Source: Eubacterium limosum (GTDB lineage: Bacteria > Bacillota > Clostridia > Eubacteriales > Eubacteriaceae). Taken from it: 64,000 nt of DNA. Made by a program: the position numbers and the translations under genes. Positions 1 through 8,160 of the stretch are shown here, piece by piece. Under the pieces are notes generated by a model, which did not search any database, was not told the origin of the DNA, and worked only from the letters and a program-made list of their open reading frames with translations. Where the stretch lies: NCBI RefSeq assembly GCF_000807675.2, contig NZ_CP019962.1:1612001-1676000 (forward strand), given 5' to 3'. Positions within the stretch are counted from its first letter, which is position 1. Each line of letters starts with the position of its first letter.

Positions 1-449
1 GGAATGTCCTCAATCATCAATTTGATGGGGGAAAGTGTATTCAAACGGACGGTTACAAGTCCAAGGCGTATTGAAGATTTGCGAATTGTGTCTTCTGATA
101 TAAGTTTTTGAAGGTTTTCGCGTAAAGGGGTGGTGTCAAATCCGCCATGAAATAAATCATTTAAAAAAGATAATCTAAAAAAGTCAAAACTGGTTTTGGA
201 CCATTGCTCAACATATTTATTGGTCATATGTGTATTTAGGTTGAGAACTTGGTTAATGGTCAGATTTGACCAGAAGTCAAGCGCCTTGTCAAAGTCATTT
301 TGGGCGATAACCGCCGCGTTTAATGCACCTACAGAGGTTCCGATCACACAAGGGGTCTCAATTTTCATTTCACGGAGAGCCTGCCATACTCCGATTTCAA
401 AAGCACCTTTTGTTCCGCCGCCGCTAAGAACTAAACCATATTCTTTCAT
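1..449 (-). CDS. Patatin-like phospholipase, partial (C-terminus beyond left edge)
   Basis: An open frame reads leftward from an ATG at 449 and leaves the window without a stop, so only about the first 149 residues are visible. The N-terminus carries the patatin oxyanion-hole motif GGGTKG (about residues 10-15) and the nucleophile-elbow motif GTSVG (about residues 36-40), whose Ser is the expected catalytic nucleophile of the Ser-Asp dyad. These are hallmarks of bacterial patatin-like/RssA-type lipid acyl hydrolases, which are usually cytoplasmic or membrane-associated. The matching Asp would lie beyond the edge. AGGAG stands about 7 bases before the ATG, which supports the start. It is transcribed away from the neighbouring membrane-protein gene in the same direction, with only about 18 bases between them. 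The substrate is unknown. Confidence 0.85.
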   Translation of the reverse strand, partial: MKEYGLVLSGGGTKGAFEIGVWQALREMKIETPCVIGTSVGALNAAVIAQNDFDKALDFWSNLTINQVLNLNTHMTNKYVEQWSKTSFDFFRLSFLNDLFHGGFDTTPLRENLQKLISEDTIRKSSIRLGLVTVRLNTLSPIKLMIEDI

Positions 450-467
450 GTTAATTCTCCTGTCATG

Positions 468-1340
468 CTATAAAAAAGGGTAATGGGTGGTATTGGTATA
501 CAGACTGTTGGTAATCCGGTTAATTAAGCTATGGCCTTGAAAAACAGCCAGACCAATTACAGGAAGTAGAAAGATCATAATGATGCCAAGCGCGCCAAAA
601 ATAATACCAAGGATGGCGAACAGAGCAGAGGCATTTTCCTTTTTTATTTCCTGATAAGATAGGATACCGAAAATGATGGCACAAACACCAATCCAAAAAC
701 CACCACAGGCGAGGCTGGAAAGCATTGAGAGGATACCGAGACAAAAGGACAAAACAGCCCGGGGATTTTGAGCGCAGGGTGTTGTCATTGGAATATCAGT
801 ATAGTCTGGAGTTTTATCCCTCAAAGAAAACCAGAAAAATGGAATGGTAACCGGAAAAATAATACTCAGTACCAGATAAAGTGTTGCGTTTTTGGGATTA
901 TAAATTCGGTAAAGCCAGTAATAAGCTGAGTATTCATAGATAGCGATCAGAATACCGGCAATAAACAGAAAGATCCACCCAACAAAAGGAATCAGTGTTA
1001 CGGTATTGCTTAAAAGTGTGGACACACCGGATAAAAGCGGCAGTATAATGGCAGCATAGGGGATATGAAGTGAACCGATAGACACTTGATCGTTAATGAG
1101 TGCGCCTAATAAATACCGGTTTGCCATGGGAATCCAGGCAATCCATGGATAGCGCAGATTTCTTTTTTTAGCAAGTGTATAGAGACTTATCCCTTTAAAA
1201 ATATAGGCAATAATGGCAAAAATACATGCAAATATCATAATACAGAGACAGATTACAATGATAATGCCAATAAAAGCACCGAGGGCATCATAATTGTAAA
1301 AAGAATCACCGAAATCGTAATAATCATAATAGTAATCCAT
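468..1340 (-). CDS. Polytopic membrane protein with C-terminal DUF4190-like domain
   Basis: A 290-residue protein with an acidic Tyr/Asp-rich start and many hydrophobic segments. Residues about 20-185 resemble the neighbouring 163-residue protein: both share a K(K)N-x-YPWxAWIP motif, a later IPYA-x-ILP stretch, a W-I-containing helix and an LVLSIIFP motif. The C-terminal part (about residues 190-275) has the Gly- and Ala-rich paired helices with a G-I-L-S-Y-x-E-I-K connection seen in DUF4190 proteins. AGGAGG lies 8-9 bases before the ATG, so the start is well supported. Function is not known. The pair with the next gene suggests tandem duplication, with one copy having gained a C-terminal extension. 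Confidence 0.7.
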   Translation of the reverse strand: MDYYYDYYDFGDSFYNYDALGAFIGIIIVICLCIMIFACIFAIIAYIFKGISLYTLAKKRNLRYPWIAWIPMANRYLLGALINDQVSIGSLHIPYAAIILPLLSGVSTLLSNTVTLIPFVGWIFLFIAGILIAIYEYSAYYWLYRIYNPKNATLYLVLSIIFPVTIPFFWFSLRDKTPDYTDIPMTTPCAQNPRAVLSFCLGILSMLSSLACGGFWIGVCAIIFGILSYQEIKKENASALFAILGIIFGALGIIMIFLLPVIGLAVFQGHSLINRITNSLYTNTTHYPFL

Positions 1341-1450
1341 TGATGAACCTCCTTTAAATAGGTATTAAGTTTATTGTAATGTATTTTAAAGATGAATGCA
1401 AAAAATAATGTGAATACCCAGAGGATTTCCACTGAGATATTCACATTTTT

Positions 1451-1942
1451 TTAAGAAAAGCTATACTCATAAGGTTCCCTGTTACGAATAACGAAAGGAA
1501 AAATCGAAAGCATAAAAGGAAAAATGATACTGAGTACGAGAAACAGTACTGCAGAATCCGAATAATATAATTTATATAATCGGTAGTATGCGGCATAGTT
1601 GTATACAGCGATTGCAATTCCAATAATCCAGCCGAAAAAAGGAATTGCAATCAAAGCGCCGCTGCAGATAGACGCAATGGGTAAAATCACCTGTGCATAA
1701 GGGATTTTAAGCGAGCTGATTGTCACTTTTTCACCGATAATTTCGCCTAATATAAAGAGTTTAATAATCGGAATCCAAGCTAACCATGGATACTCGATAT
1801 TTTTTTTCAAAGCCATGGTATAGAGCCCAAAGCTGGAGAAAATGTATAGAGCGATTGGTATAAGACAGATAAATAGGACGGTAAGGATACCGAGCCCTGC
1901 CACAAACGCCACTAAACTGGCGACGAGCGAAGTTTCAAGCAT
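1451..1942 (-). CDS. Small polytopic membrane protein, paralogue of the adjacent gene
   Basis: A 163-residue, strongly hydrophobic protein with about four predicted membrane helices. The start is taken at ATG 1942 because AGGAGGTG stands 7 bases upstream; an in-frame codon ten residues earlier has no such site. The YPWLAWIP motif, the IPYAQVILP stretch and the VLSIIFPF motif match the N-terminal half of the downstream 290-residue protein. I do not recognise a named family with certainty; proteins of this look are common and uncharacterised in Clostridia. Its two-gene arrangement on the - strand suggests co-transcription with its longer paralogue. Confidence 0.65.
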   Translation of the reverse strand: MLETSLVASLVAFVAGLGILTVLFICLIPIALYIFSSFGLYTMALKKNIEYPWLAWIPIIKLFILGEIIGEKVTISSLKIPYAQVILPIASICSGALIAIPFFGWIIGIAIAVYNYAAYYRLYKLYYSDSAVLFLVLSIIFPFMLSIFPFVIRNREPYEYSFS

Positions 1943-2040
1943 GTTCAACACCTCCTTTGTTAACCGTATCATTGTATCCTAGATGAAACAAAATTACAAA
2001 GGATGAGTTGTCAATTTTTTGTATCATTTTCTCGAATTAT

Positions 2041-3456
2041 CTATTCATATTTTTCTTTTAGTGCGTCAACCAGCATATAGGCAACCTTGTTGATGGTCTG
2101 AGAACCAGCGACAAGGACCAAATCATCAGCTTTGAGATTGTCTGACAGATATTTTACAATTGTGTTAAATTCTGACATAACAATGGTTGGAATATGATAT
2201 TTTTCCTTAATTCTTTTCGCCAGATCTTCAGAATAAATATCCCATTCATTTCCCTCACGGTCAGAATAAATATCGTTAAGAATAATAAAATCTGCTTTTG
2301 CAAAAGCATCTACAAATTCATCGAAGAGATAAAAAGTTCTTGAATAAGTGTGGGGCTGGAAAATAACCCACAAATTATTATGCGCATGATTGAGACAAGC
2401 GTCAATAACAACCTTCAACTCAGTTGGATGGTGAGCATAATCTTCATAAATATTAATGCCGTTTACCTCTCCCCGAAATTCAAAGCGTCTTTTAGCGCCG
2501 TGAAAATTATCAAGGGTTTTTTGGACTGTAGCCTCGTCAATATTTAAAAATTCACTGCATGCTATGCAGGATAAGGCGTTTAATACATTGTGTTCGCCGG
2601 GGATCTTCATGTCAAAATGGCCATAAAATTCATTGTGATGGTATGCGTCAAAGGAAGGATTTCCCATATCATCGTATTGGATATTATGGGCAGTCCAGTC
2701 ATTTTTTTCTTCAAAACCATAAGTAGTGACTGGACAGCGGAGGTTTTCTACGGCGTCCAAGACATCTTGAGAATCGCCATAAGCGATCATGAGGCCATCA
2801 GGTGGGAGAATCGCGCCAAATTTGTGGAAGGACTCCTTAATTTGTGAGAGGCCACCTGTAAAATAATCAAGATGATCCTCTTCAATATTAGTAATAATGC
2901 CAATATAATGGGATGTTTTTAAAAAGGAATCGACATATTCACAGGACTCAATAACAAAGTAGTCACTATCTCCCAGGCAGGCGTTACCGCCGATTTCAGG
3001 CAGCTTTCCGCCGATACTGACACTCGGATCAAAATCAGCATAGTGCAGTAAGGCGGCGATCATGGAAGAGGTCGTTGTTTTTCCGTGTGTACCAGCAACG
3101 CCAATGGTTTTATCAAAAGCAAGAGACAGTAGTCCGAGATAATCCGAACGTTCGACTATTGGTAAGCCAAGATCTTTGGCGCGAACCATATCGGGGTTAT
3201 CTTCGTGAATTGCTGCTGAGTAGACGACCATATCCGTATCTTCCGGGATATTGTTGTAATCATGTCCGATATGGATTTTGACATCGCGGTCTTTCAGCTT
3301 TCCGGTATAGGAGGACTCAATCATATCGGAGCCTTCCACTTTGAAGCCCTGGTCCAGGGCCATCCCTGCCAGTCCGCTCATGCTGCTGCCCCCGATACCG
3401 ATGAAAAATATCTTTTCAATTGGACGATTGAATTTCTTTTTTAATATTTCTTTCAA
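2041..3456 (-). CDS. murC: UDP-N-acetylmuramate--L-alanine ligase
   Basis: MurC adds L-alanine to UDP-MurNAc with ATP, the first amino-acid step of peptidoglycan precursor synthesis in the cytoplasm. The 471 residues have the usual three-domain Mur ligase layout. A Rossmann-like UDP-binding region begins with the IGIGGSSMSGLA glycine-rich loop (about 19-30). The ATP-binding P-loop is GTHGKTTTS (about 122-130). The C-terminal domain contains the YAHHPTE motif and ends with VAGSQTINK-type residues. The start is a TTG at 3456 with GGAG about 8 bases upstream. It is divergent from purR, the same neighbourhood seen in several Clostridia. Length and motifs are complete, so I expect an active enzyme. 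Confidence 0.96.
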   Translation of the reverse strand: MKEILKKKFNRPIEKIFFIGIGGSSMSGLAGMALDQGFKVEGSDMIESSYTGKLKDRDVKIHIGHDYNNIPEDTDMVVYSAAIHEDNPDMVRAKDLGLPIVERSDYLGLLSLAFDKTIGVAGTHGKTTTSSMIAALLHYADFDPSVSIGGKLPEIGGNACLGDSDYFVIESCEYVDSFLKTSHYIGIITNIEEDHLDYFTGGLSQIKESFHKFGAILPPDGLMIAYGDSQDVLDAVENLRCPVTTYGFEEKNDWTAHNIQYDDMGNPSFDAYHHNEFYGHFDMKIPGEHNVLNALSCIACSEFLNIDEATVQKTLDNFHGAKRRFEFRGEVNGINIYEDYAHHPTELKVVIDACLNHAHNNLWVIFQPHTYSRTFYLFDEFVDAFAKADFIILNDIYSDREGNEWDIYSEDLAKRIKEKYHIPTIVMSEFNTIVKYLSDNLKADDLVLVAGSQTINKVAYMLVDALKEKYE

Positions 3457-3634
3457 TTTGTTTGCTCCTTATAGTTCTCATGGACTATAAGAATTATATC
3501 ACAGCTATTTATTAAGATAAAGTCCCACCATTAAGGAATTTTATTAAGGAAAGTCGAAAAAGACTTGCACTTTTTTAAAATATGAATAAAATTATAAATA
3601 GACTAAAAAATGTTCGGATTTTATAGGTGAATAA

Positions 3635-4438
3635 ATGAAAAAGAATGAACGTGTTTGTGCAATTACAAAAATATTGACAGACAATCCCAATAGGGTTTTG
3701 ACCTATAATTATTTCAGCCAGCTTTTTGAAGCATCTAAAACAAGCGTTTGTGAAGACGTTGCGATTGTGAAAAGTGCGGTGGAAGTGATGAAAATGGGGA
3801 AAATTGAAACAGTATCAGGCGCAGCGGGCGGCGTTAAATATCTTCCTGTCATGTCAGATGAGGAGGAAAGAGCAATCCTTTTAGAGATAGCCGAAAGGCT
3901 CATGGAGCCTGAACGTAAAATTCAGGGAGGATTTCTCTATTACAGCGATATCCTCTCCAGCCCTTATTACGCACAGCGCCTTGGAAAAATTATCGCAGGG
4001 AAATATCTGGAGCAGGGCGTAGAGTATGTTGTAACGACGGAAACGAAGGGGATTCCGGTAGCTCTTGAGAGTGCGCGGTTTCTAAATGTTCCCATGACGG
4101 TTATCAGAAGGTCAAACAAAGTGACAGAGGGCACTACGACGAGTATGAACTATGTCTCTGGCTCGACGAATAAAATTAATACGATGTATCTGAGCCGGCG
4201 AATAAACCTCGAAGGCAAAAAAGTCTTAATTATTGACGACTTTATGAAAGGCGGGGGAACTGCTAAGGGAATGATGAATTTAATGGAGGAAGTTGGCGCT
4301 GTAATTATTGGGCCTTGTGTTATATTTGTGACAGAAGAACCAAATGAAAAGCTTGTAGATAATTATTTGCCACTGCTGCGCATGCGTACCTCGTTAAATG
4401 ACAAAGAAAAAACGCTTGTAGAGTTGACCGTGAAATAA
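3635..4438 (+). CDS. purR: Pur operon repressor PurR (PRT-fold)
   Basis: A Gram-positive PurR, which represses purine synthesis genes and is released from DNA by PRPP. The N-terminal about 75 residues form the winged-helix DNA-binding domain. The rest is a type I phosphoribosyltransferase fold, with the PRPP loop VLIIDDFMKGGGTAKG (about residues 197-212). This loop binds PRPP as effector rather than as substrate. Length (267) is typical. The gene is divergent from murC and is followed by spoVG and glmU, the same order (purR, spoVG, glmU, prs) as in Bacillus subtilis. No PurBox was sought systematically in this window. Confidence 0.95.
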   Translation: MKKNERVCAITKILTDNPNRVLTYNYFSQLFEASKTSVCEDVAIVKSAVEVMKMGKIETVSGAAGGVKYLPVMSDEEERAILLEIAERLMEPERKIQGGFLYYSDILSSPYYAQRLGKIIAGKYLEQGVEYVVTTETKGIPVALESARFLNVPMTVIRRSNKVTEGTTTSMNYVSGSTNKINTMYLSRRINLEGKKVLIIDDFMKGGGTAKGMMNLMEEVGAVIIGPCVIFVTEEPNEKLVDNYLPLLRMRTSLNDKEKTLVELTVK

Positions 4439-4574
4439 TGTCCATAAAATGGTGATAGAATACAAAATAATCGGGTAAGTTTTTGTTTTAATTTTGTCTG
4501 AAATATGGTACTATAATGTAAAGGTATAGTAAGATGTGATTTTATTTACTACAATCGAAGGGGAGGCTTACATT

Positions 4575-4901
4575 ATGGTAATTACAGACGTAAGAGTAAG
4601 AAAAATTTATCCAACAGGGAAAATGAGAGGAATCGTGTCGGTTACATTTGACGATGAATTTGTCGTGCATGATATTAAAGTAATCGAAGGACAGAATGGT
4701 TATTTCATTGCAATGCCTAGTAGAAAAACACCGGACGGAGATTTTAAAGACATCTGTCACCCGATCACCTCCAGTACCCGAAAGGAAATGCAAGGAATCG
4801 TTTTGGAAGCCTATGAAAAAGCAGTTTTGGAAAAAGCCGAAGAGACTGAGCCCGAAGAAATTGATCTTGAAGTAGATTTTGAAGATGATTCAGAAGAATA
4901 A
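4575..4901 (+). CDS. spoVG: Septation/regulatory protein SpoVG
   Basis: A 108-residue SpoVG, a small nucleic-acid-binding global regulator first described in Bacillus sporulation but widespread in non-spore-formers. The start [11 protein letters not shown] is at ATG 4575, with GGGGAGG upstream; an in-frame upstream extension has no ribosome site. The core (residues 1-85) contains the family's strands and the KDICHPI segment, followed by a Glu/Asp-rich tail of about 20 residues. A TATAAT at 4512-4517 may be its -10 element, but I find no good -35. A clear intrinsic terminator follows. Its presence here does not imply sporulation. Confidence 0.95.
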   Translation: MVITDVRVRKIYPTGKMRGIVSVTFDDEFVVHDIKVIEGQNGYFIAMPSRKTPDGDFKDICHPITSSTRKEMQGIVLEAYEKAVLEKAEETEPEEIDLEVDFEDDSEE

Positions 4902-4950
4902 GGGGTTCTATAATCATTTTAGTACAAATAGAAAAGCATTAAATTGAGAG

Positions 4951-4973
4951 GAGGGAACATGGTTCCCTCTTTT
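4951..4973 (+). terminator. Intrinsic terminator after spoVG
   Basis: An 8-bp perfect stem, GAGGGAAC with GTTCCCTC, closes a 3-base loop and is followed by TTTT. It separates spoVG from glmU. Confidence 0.8.
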
Positions 4974-5105
4974 GACGTTTACAAAAGTAAATTAGCTGTA
5001 GACATTTATCACGATAAAGGGTATTATTTTTCATGGTAAAGAGTCCCTTTATATGAATGTTAATATAAAATTCAGGTTTTATACTGGAATATTGGAGAAT
5101 AAAAA

Positions 5106-6488
5106 ATGAAATCAACCAAAACAGTGATTTTGGCTGCCGGTCATGGGACGCGGATGGTTTCTGAAAAACCAAAGGTGCTCCACGAAGTCGGCGGAAAAGC
5201 AATGCTGAATTATGTCATTTCTGCCAGTGAAGCCGCTGGCGCAGATGACATTGCCGTAATTGTTGGGTATAAAGCAGATATTGTTAAGGCTGCTCTTCCC
5301 AAGAATCTAACGGCGATCGAGCAAAAGGAACAGCTTGGCACAGGACATGCCGTTCTTCAGGCACTGCCGTTTTTTGAAAATCTTAAGGGCAACGTGCTTG
5401 TTTTAGTTGGTGACGCGCCTCTGGTCCGCAAAGAAACATTGGAAGAGCTTGTAAAAGCACATGAAGATGGCGGTTTTTCAGCGACAGTGTTAACCGCTGT
5501 TTTCGACGATCCAACAGGTTATGGAAGAATCGTCAAAAAAGGTGACGAACTGATTAAAATTGTAGAGCACAAGGATGCGACCGAGGAAGAACGCAATATA
5601 AAAGAAATTAATTCTGGAATGTATTGTTTTGATGCACAGGCATTAAAGGCCGCGTTGCAGGCCATTAATTCAGATAATGTTCAGGGTGAATACTATCTGA
5701 CCGATACCATTGAAATTTTAAGGGGAATGGGTAAAAAGGTAGGTTCTTATCCTACTCCGGATGTGGATGATATAGCAGCTGTTAATTCAAAGGTTCAGCT
5801 GGCTGAAATTGGAAAAATCATGCGCTGTCGAATTAATACTTCTTTGATGGAAGCGGGTGCGATCATCATTGATCCTGAAAACACCTATTTGAGTGTAGAG
5901 ACAAAGGTTGGGAAAGACACCGTTGTTTATCCTGGTGTTATCACAGAAGGCAGGGTAGTCATCGGTGAAAACTGTATTATCGGCCACAACAGCCGTATTG
6001 TAAATTCCACCATTGCAGACGGTGTAGACATTCAGATTTCAACTATATTAGACAGCTTTGTCGATGAGAATACACATGTGGGCCCTTACGCTTATTTACG
6101 TCCTAACAGCCATATTGGAAAAAATGTCAAGGTTGGCGATTTTGTCGAGGTTAAGAATTCTGTTATGAAGGATGGTGCAAAGGCATCACATTTAACCTAC
6201 ATTGGTGATGCTGAGGTTGGAAAAAATGTTAATTTAGGCTGCGGAACTGTTTTTGTAAACTATGATGGTACCAATAAGTATCGCACGGTCGTTGAAGATA
6301 ATTGTTTTATCGGCTGCAACAGCAATCTGGTTTCGCCAGTAACGGTAAAAGAAGGTTCTTATGTAGCGGCGGGCTCGACCATTACCGATGATGTGCCGGA
6401 AGATACTTTAGCTGTTGCACGTGCGCGTCAGGTCAATAAAGAAGGGTATGCCCTTCAGATGAAACAAATTAAAAAAATCAGTAAATAA
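5106..6488 (+). CDS. glmU: Bifunctional GlmU: GlcN-1-P acetyltransferase / GlcNAc-1-P uridyltransferase
   Basis: GlmU makes UDP-GlcNAc for peptidoglycan and other wall polymers in two steps. The N-terminal pyrophosphorylase half begins with the nucleotide-binding signature LAAGHGTRM (about residues 9-17), followed by a conserved Lys in KPKVLHE. GTGHAVLQA and the NSGMYCF region are also present. From about residue 250 the protein turns into left-handed beta-helix hexapeptide repeats (many I/V-G-x-x-x/N units) that form the trimeric acetyltransferase. A YDGTNK segment there fits the active site. At 460 residues it is full length. GGAG lies before the ATG. It starts a unit with prs and pth, giving a precursor-supply operon. 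Confidence 0.97.
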   Translation: MKSTKTVILAAGHGTRMVSEKPKVLHEVGGKAMLNYVISASEAAGADDIAVIVGYKADIVKAALPKNLTAIEQKEQLGTGHAVLQALPFFENLKGNVLVLVGDAPLVRKETLEELVKAHEDGGFSATVLTAVFDDPTGYGRIVKKGDELIKIVEHKDATEEERNIKEINSGMYCFDAQALKAALQAINSDNVQGEYYLTDTIEILRGMGKKVGSYPTPDVDDIAAVNSKVQLAEIGKIMRCRINTSLMEAGAIIIDPENTYLSVETKVGKDTVVYPGVITEGRVVIGENCIIGHNSRIVNSTIADGVDIQISTILDSFVDENTHVGPYAYLRPNSHIGKNVKVGDFVEVKNSVMKDGAKASHLTYIGDAEVGKNVNLGCGTVFVNYDGTNKYRTVVEDNCFIGCNSNLVSPVTVKEGSYVAAGSTITDDVPEDTLAVARARQVNKEGYALQMKQIKKISK

Positions 6489-6522
6489 TTAAATTTAAAT
6501 AAAATATGAGGTGCAAAAAAAG

Positions 6523-7482
6523 ATGGATGGAAAATTTGGCGGAATTAAGATCATTGCAGGTAATTCCAACAGAAAATTAGCTGAGGATATCGCAGACTAT
6601 TTAGAAGTACAGCTGTGTAATGCCGATATTCTTCATTTCAGTGATGGAGAAATTGGTCTTAATGTATTTGAATCTGTTCGTGGAGCAGATGTTTACGTTA
6701 TCCAGTCAACAGGGAATCCTTGTAATGACAACTTGATGGAGCTGTTGATTATCATTGATGCGATGCGCAGAGCTTCAGCAGGCCGCATCAACGCAGTTAT
6801 TCCTTATTATGGTTATGCAAGACAGGATCGTAAGGCAAAATCCAGAGATCCGATTACAGCTAAGCTGGTCGCAAATTTGATTACAACGGCCGGTGCAGAC
6901 CGCGTTATTACCATGGATCTTCATTCTAATCAAATTCAGGGATTCTTTGACATTCCTTTAGATCATTTATCAGGCGGCGGATTAATCGCAGAGTATTTTA
7001 AAAATCTTCGTCTGGATGACATGGTAGTTGTATCGCCTGATGCAGGCAGTGTTAAGCGTTCCAGAAAATTAGCAAGAACGCTGGAATGTCCTTTTGCAAT
7101 TATTGATAAGCAGCGTCCAAGACCAAATGTCACTGAAGTCATGAACGTCATTGGTAATGTTGAAGGGAAGAATTGCATCTTGATTGACGATATGATCGAC
7201 ACGGCTGGAACCATTACCACAGGTGCTGATGCTTTGATGAAGCTGGGTGCAAAATCAGTACGGGCGGCCTGTACCCACGGTGTTTTCTCTGGTCCAGCCA
7301 TCGACAGAATCCAGAATTCAGCCATTGAAGAGCTGATTACTTTGGACACTCTTGTGGTTCCAGAAGAAAAACGGATTGATAAAATTAAAATTCTTTCTAC
7401 CGGAACTTTATTTGGCCGTGCCATTGATTACGTTCATTTTGGCCGTTCTCTCAGTAAATTATTTTCGGAAAGATATGTATAG
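6523..7482 (+). CDS. prs: Ribose-phosphate pyrophosphokinase (PRPP synthetase)
   Basis: Makes PRPP from ribose 5-phosphate and ATP for nucleotide, His and Trp synthesis. The 319 residues include the RQDRK flexible-loop signature (Arg-Gln within [10 protein letters not shown]), the divalent-cation motif around TMDLHS, and the PRPP-binding loop [11 protein letters not shown]. The start is set at ATG 6523, where GAGGTG is 9-10 bases upstream. A GTG at 6511 is in frame but would sit inside that ribosome site. It follows glmU by 34 bases and precedes pth by 6, matching the glmU-prs order of Bacillus. Confidence 0.96.
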   Translation: MDGKFGGIKIIAGNSNRKLAEDIADYLEVQLCNADILHFSDGEIGLNVFESVRGADVYVIQSTGNPCNDNLMELLIIIDAMRRASAGRINAVIPYYGYARQDRKAKSRDPITAKLVANLITTAGADRVITMDLHSNQIQGFFDIPLDHLSGGGLIAEYFKNLRLDDMVVVSPDAGSVKRSRKLARTLECPFAIIDKQRPRPNVTEVMNVIGNVEGKNCILIDDMIDTAGTITTGADALMKLGAKSVRAACTHGVFSGPAIDRIQNSAIEELITLDTLVVPEEKRIDKIKILSTGTLFGRAIDYVHFGRSLSKLFSERYV

Positions 7483-7488
7483 ACTTTC

Positions 7489-8100
7489 ATGTATTTGATT
7501 ATAGGGCTCGGCAATCCAGGCAGAGAGTATGCTTTAACGCGCCATAATATTGGATTCGAGGCGGTTGATTATATTGCAGGCCAGAAAAATATTCAGATCA
7601 CAAAGGATGAGCACGAAGGATTAACAGGCGTTTATTTTGAGAATGGCGAAAAAGTAATGTTGGTTAAACCAATGACCTACATGAACAATAGTGGTCTCTG
7701 TGTGCAGGAACTGGTATCCTACTATGATATACCGCTGGAAAATACACTGGTCATTTATGATGATATTGACCTTGATCCGGGCAAAATAAGAATACGGAAA
7801 AAGGGAAGTGCGGGAACGCATAATGGTATGCGTTCGATTATCTATCAGCTTCAAGATCAAAATTTTCCAAGAATTCGGATAGGAATTGGGAAAAAGCCGC
7901 CTCAGTGGGATTTGGCAAACTATGTTCTCAGTAAGTTTACACCGGATGAAACGGAAGTAATGCGTGAAGCAGTGAAAAAAGTGGCAGAAGCGGTTGACTT
8001 CTATATAAATGAGGATGTCGATTTTGCTATGAACCGTTTAAACCGGAGAGAAAAAGCTGAGAAAGCGGAAAAAAAAGATTCTGAGGTTCAGAATCAGTAA
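7489..8100 (+). CDS. pth: Peptidyl-tRNA hydrolase
   Basis: Pth cleaves peptidyl-tRNA released from stalled ribosomes so the tRNA can be reused. The N-terminus has GLGNPGREYALTRHNIG with the catalytic His at about residue 19. PMTYMNNSG (the Asn contact) and DDIDLDPGKIRIR (catalytic Asp) follow, then the GSAGTHNGMRS segment. The body is normal length; the last about 20 residues form a Lys/Glu-rich tail. The ATG at 7489 has no strong ribosome site, and lies only 6 bases after prs, so translational coupling is likely. It is followed by an unusual hairpin and mfd, the conserved pth-mfd order of Firmicutes. Confidence 0.95.
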   Translation: MYLIIGLGNPGREYALTRHNIGFEAVDYIAGQKNIQITKDEHEGLTGVYFENGEKVMLVKPMTYMNNSGLCVQELVSYYDIPLENTLVIYDDIDLDPGKIRIRKKGSAGTHNGMRSIIYQLQDQNFPRIRIGIGKKPPQWDLANYVLSKFTPDETEVMREAVKKVAEAVDFYINEDVDFAMNRLNRREKAEKAEKKDSEVQNQ

Positions 8101-8115
8101 AATAAATAAGTGCAA

Positions 8116-8139
8116 AGCCCGGGTCATTTGATCCGGGCT
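8116..8139 (+). repeat. GC-rich hairpin between pth and mfd
   Basis: AGCCCGGGTC and GATCCGGGCT can form a 10-bp stem (one G-T pair) around a 4-base ATTT loop. No T-run follows on the + strand, so it is not a standard terminator. It may stabilise the 3' end of the upstream mRNA or act as a weak attenuator ahead of mfd. Confidence 0.6.
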
Positions 8140-8160
8140 AGTGCTGTATAAGGAGAGGAA

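Noticed and set aside
196-483. Small + strand frame at the left end
   Set aside because: It is antisense to the patatin gene, whose catalytic motifs are clear.
6963-7424. 153-codon - strand frame inside prs
   Set aside because: Antisense shadow of a conserved gene; no supporting features.
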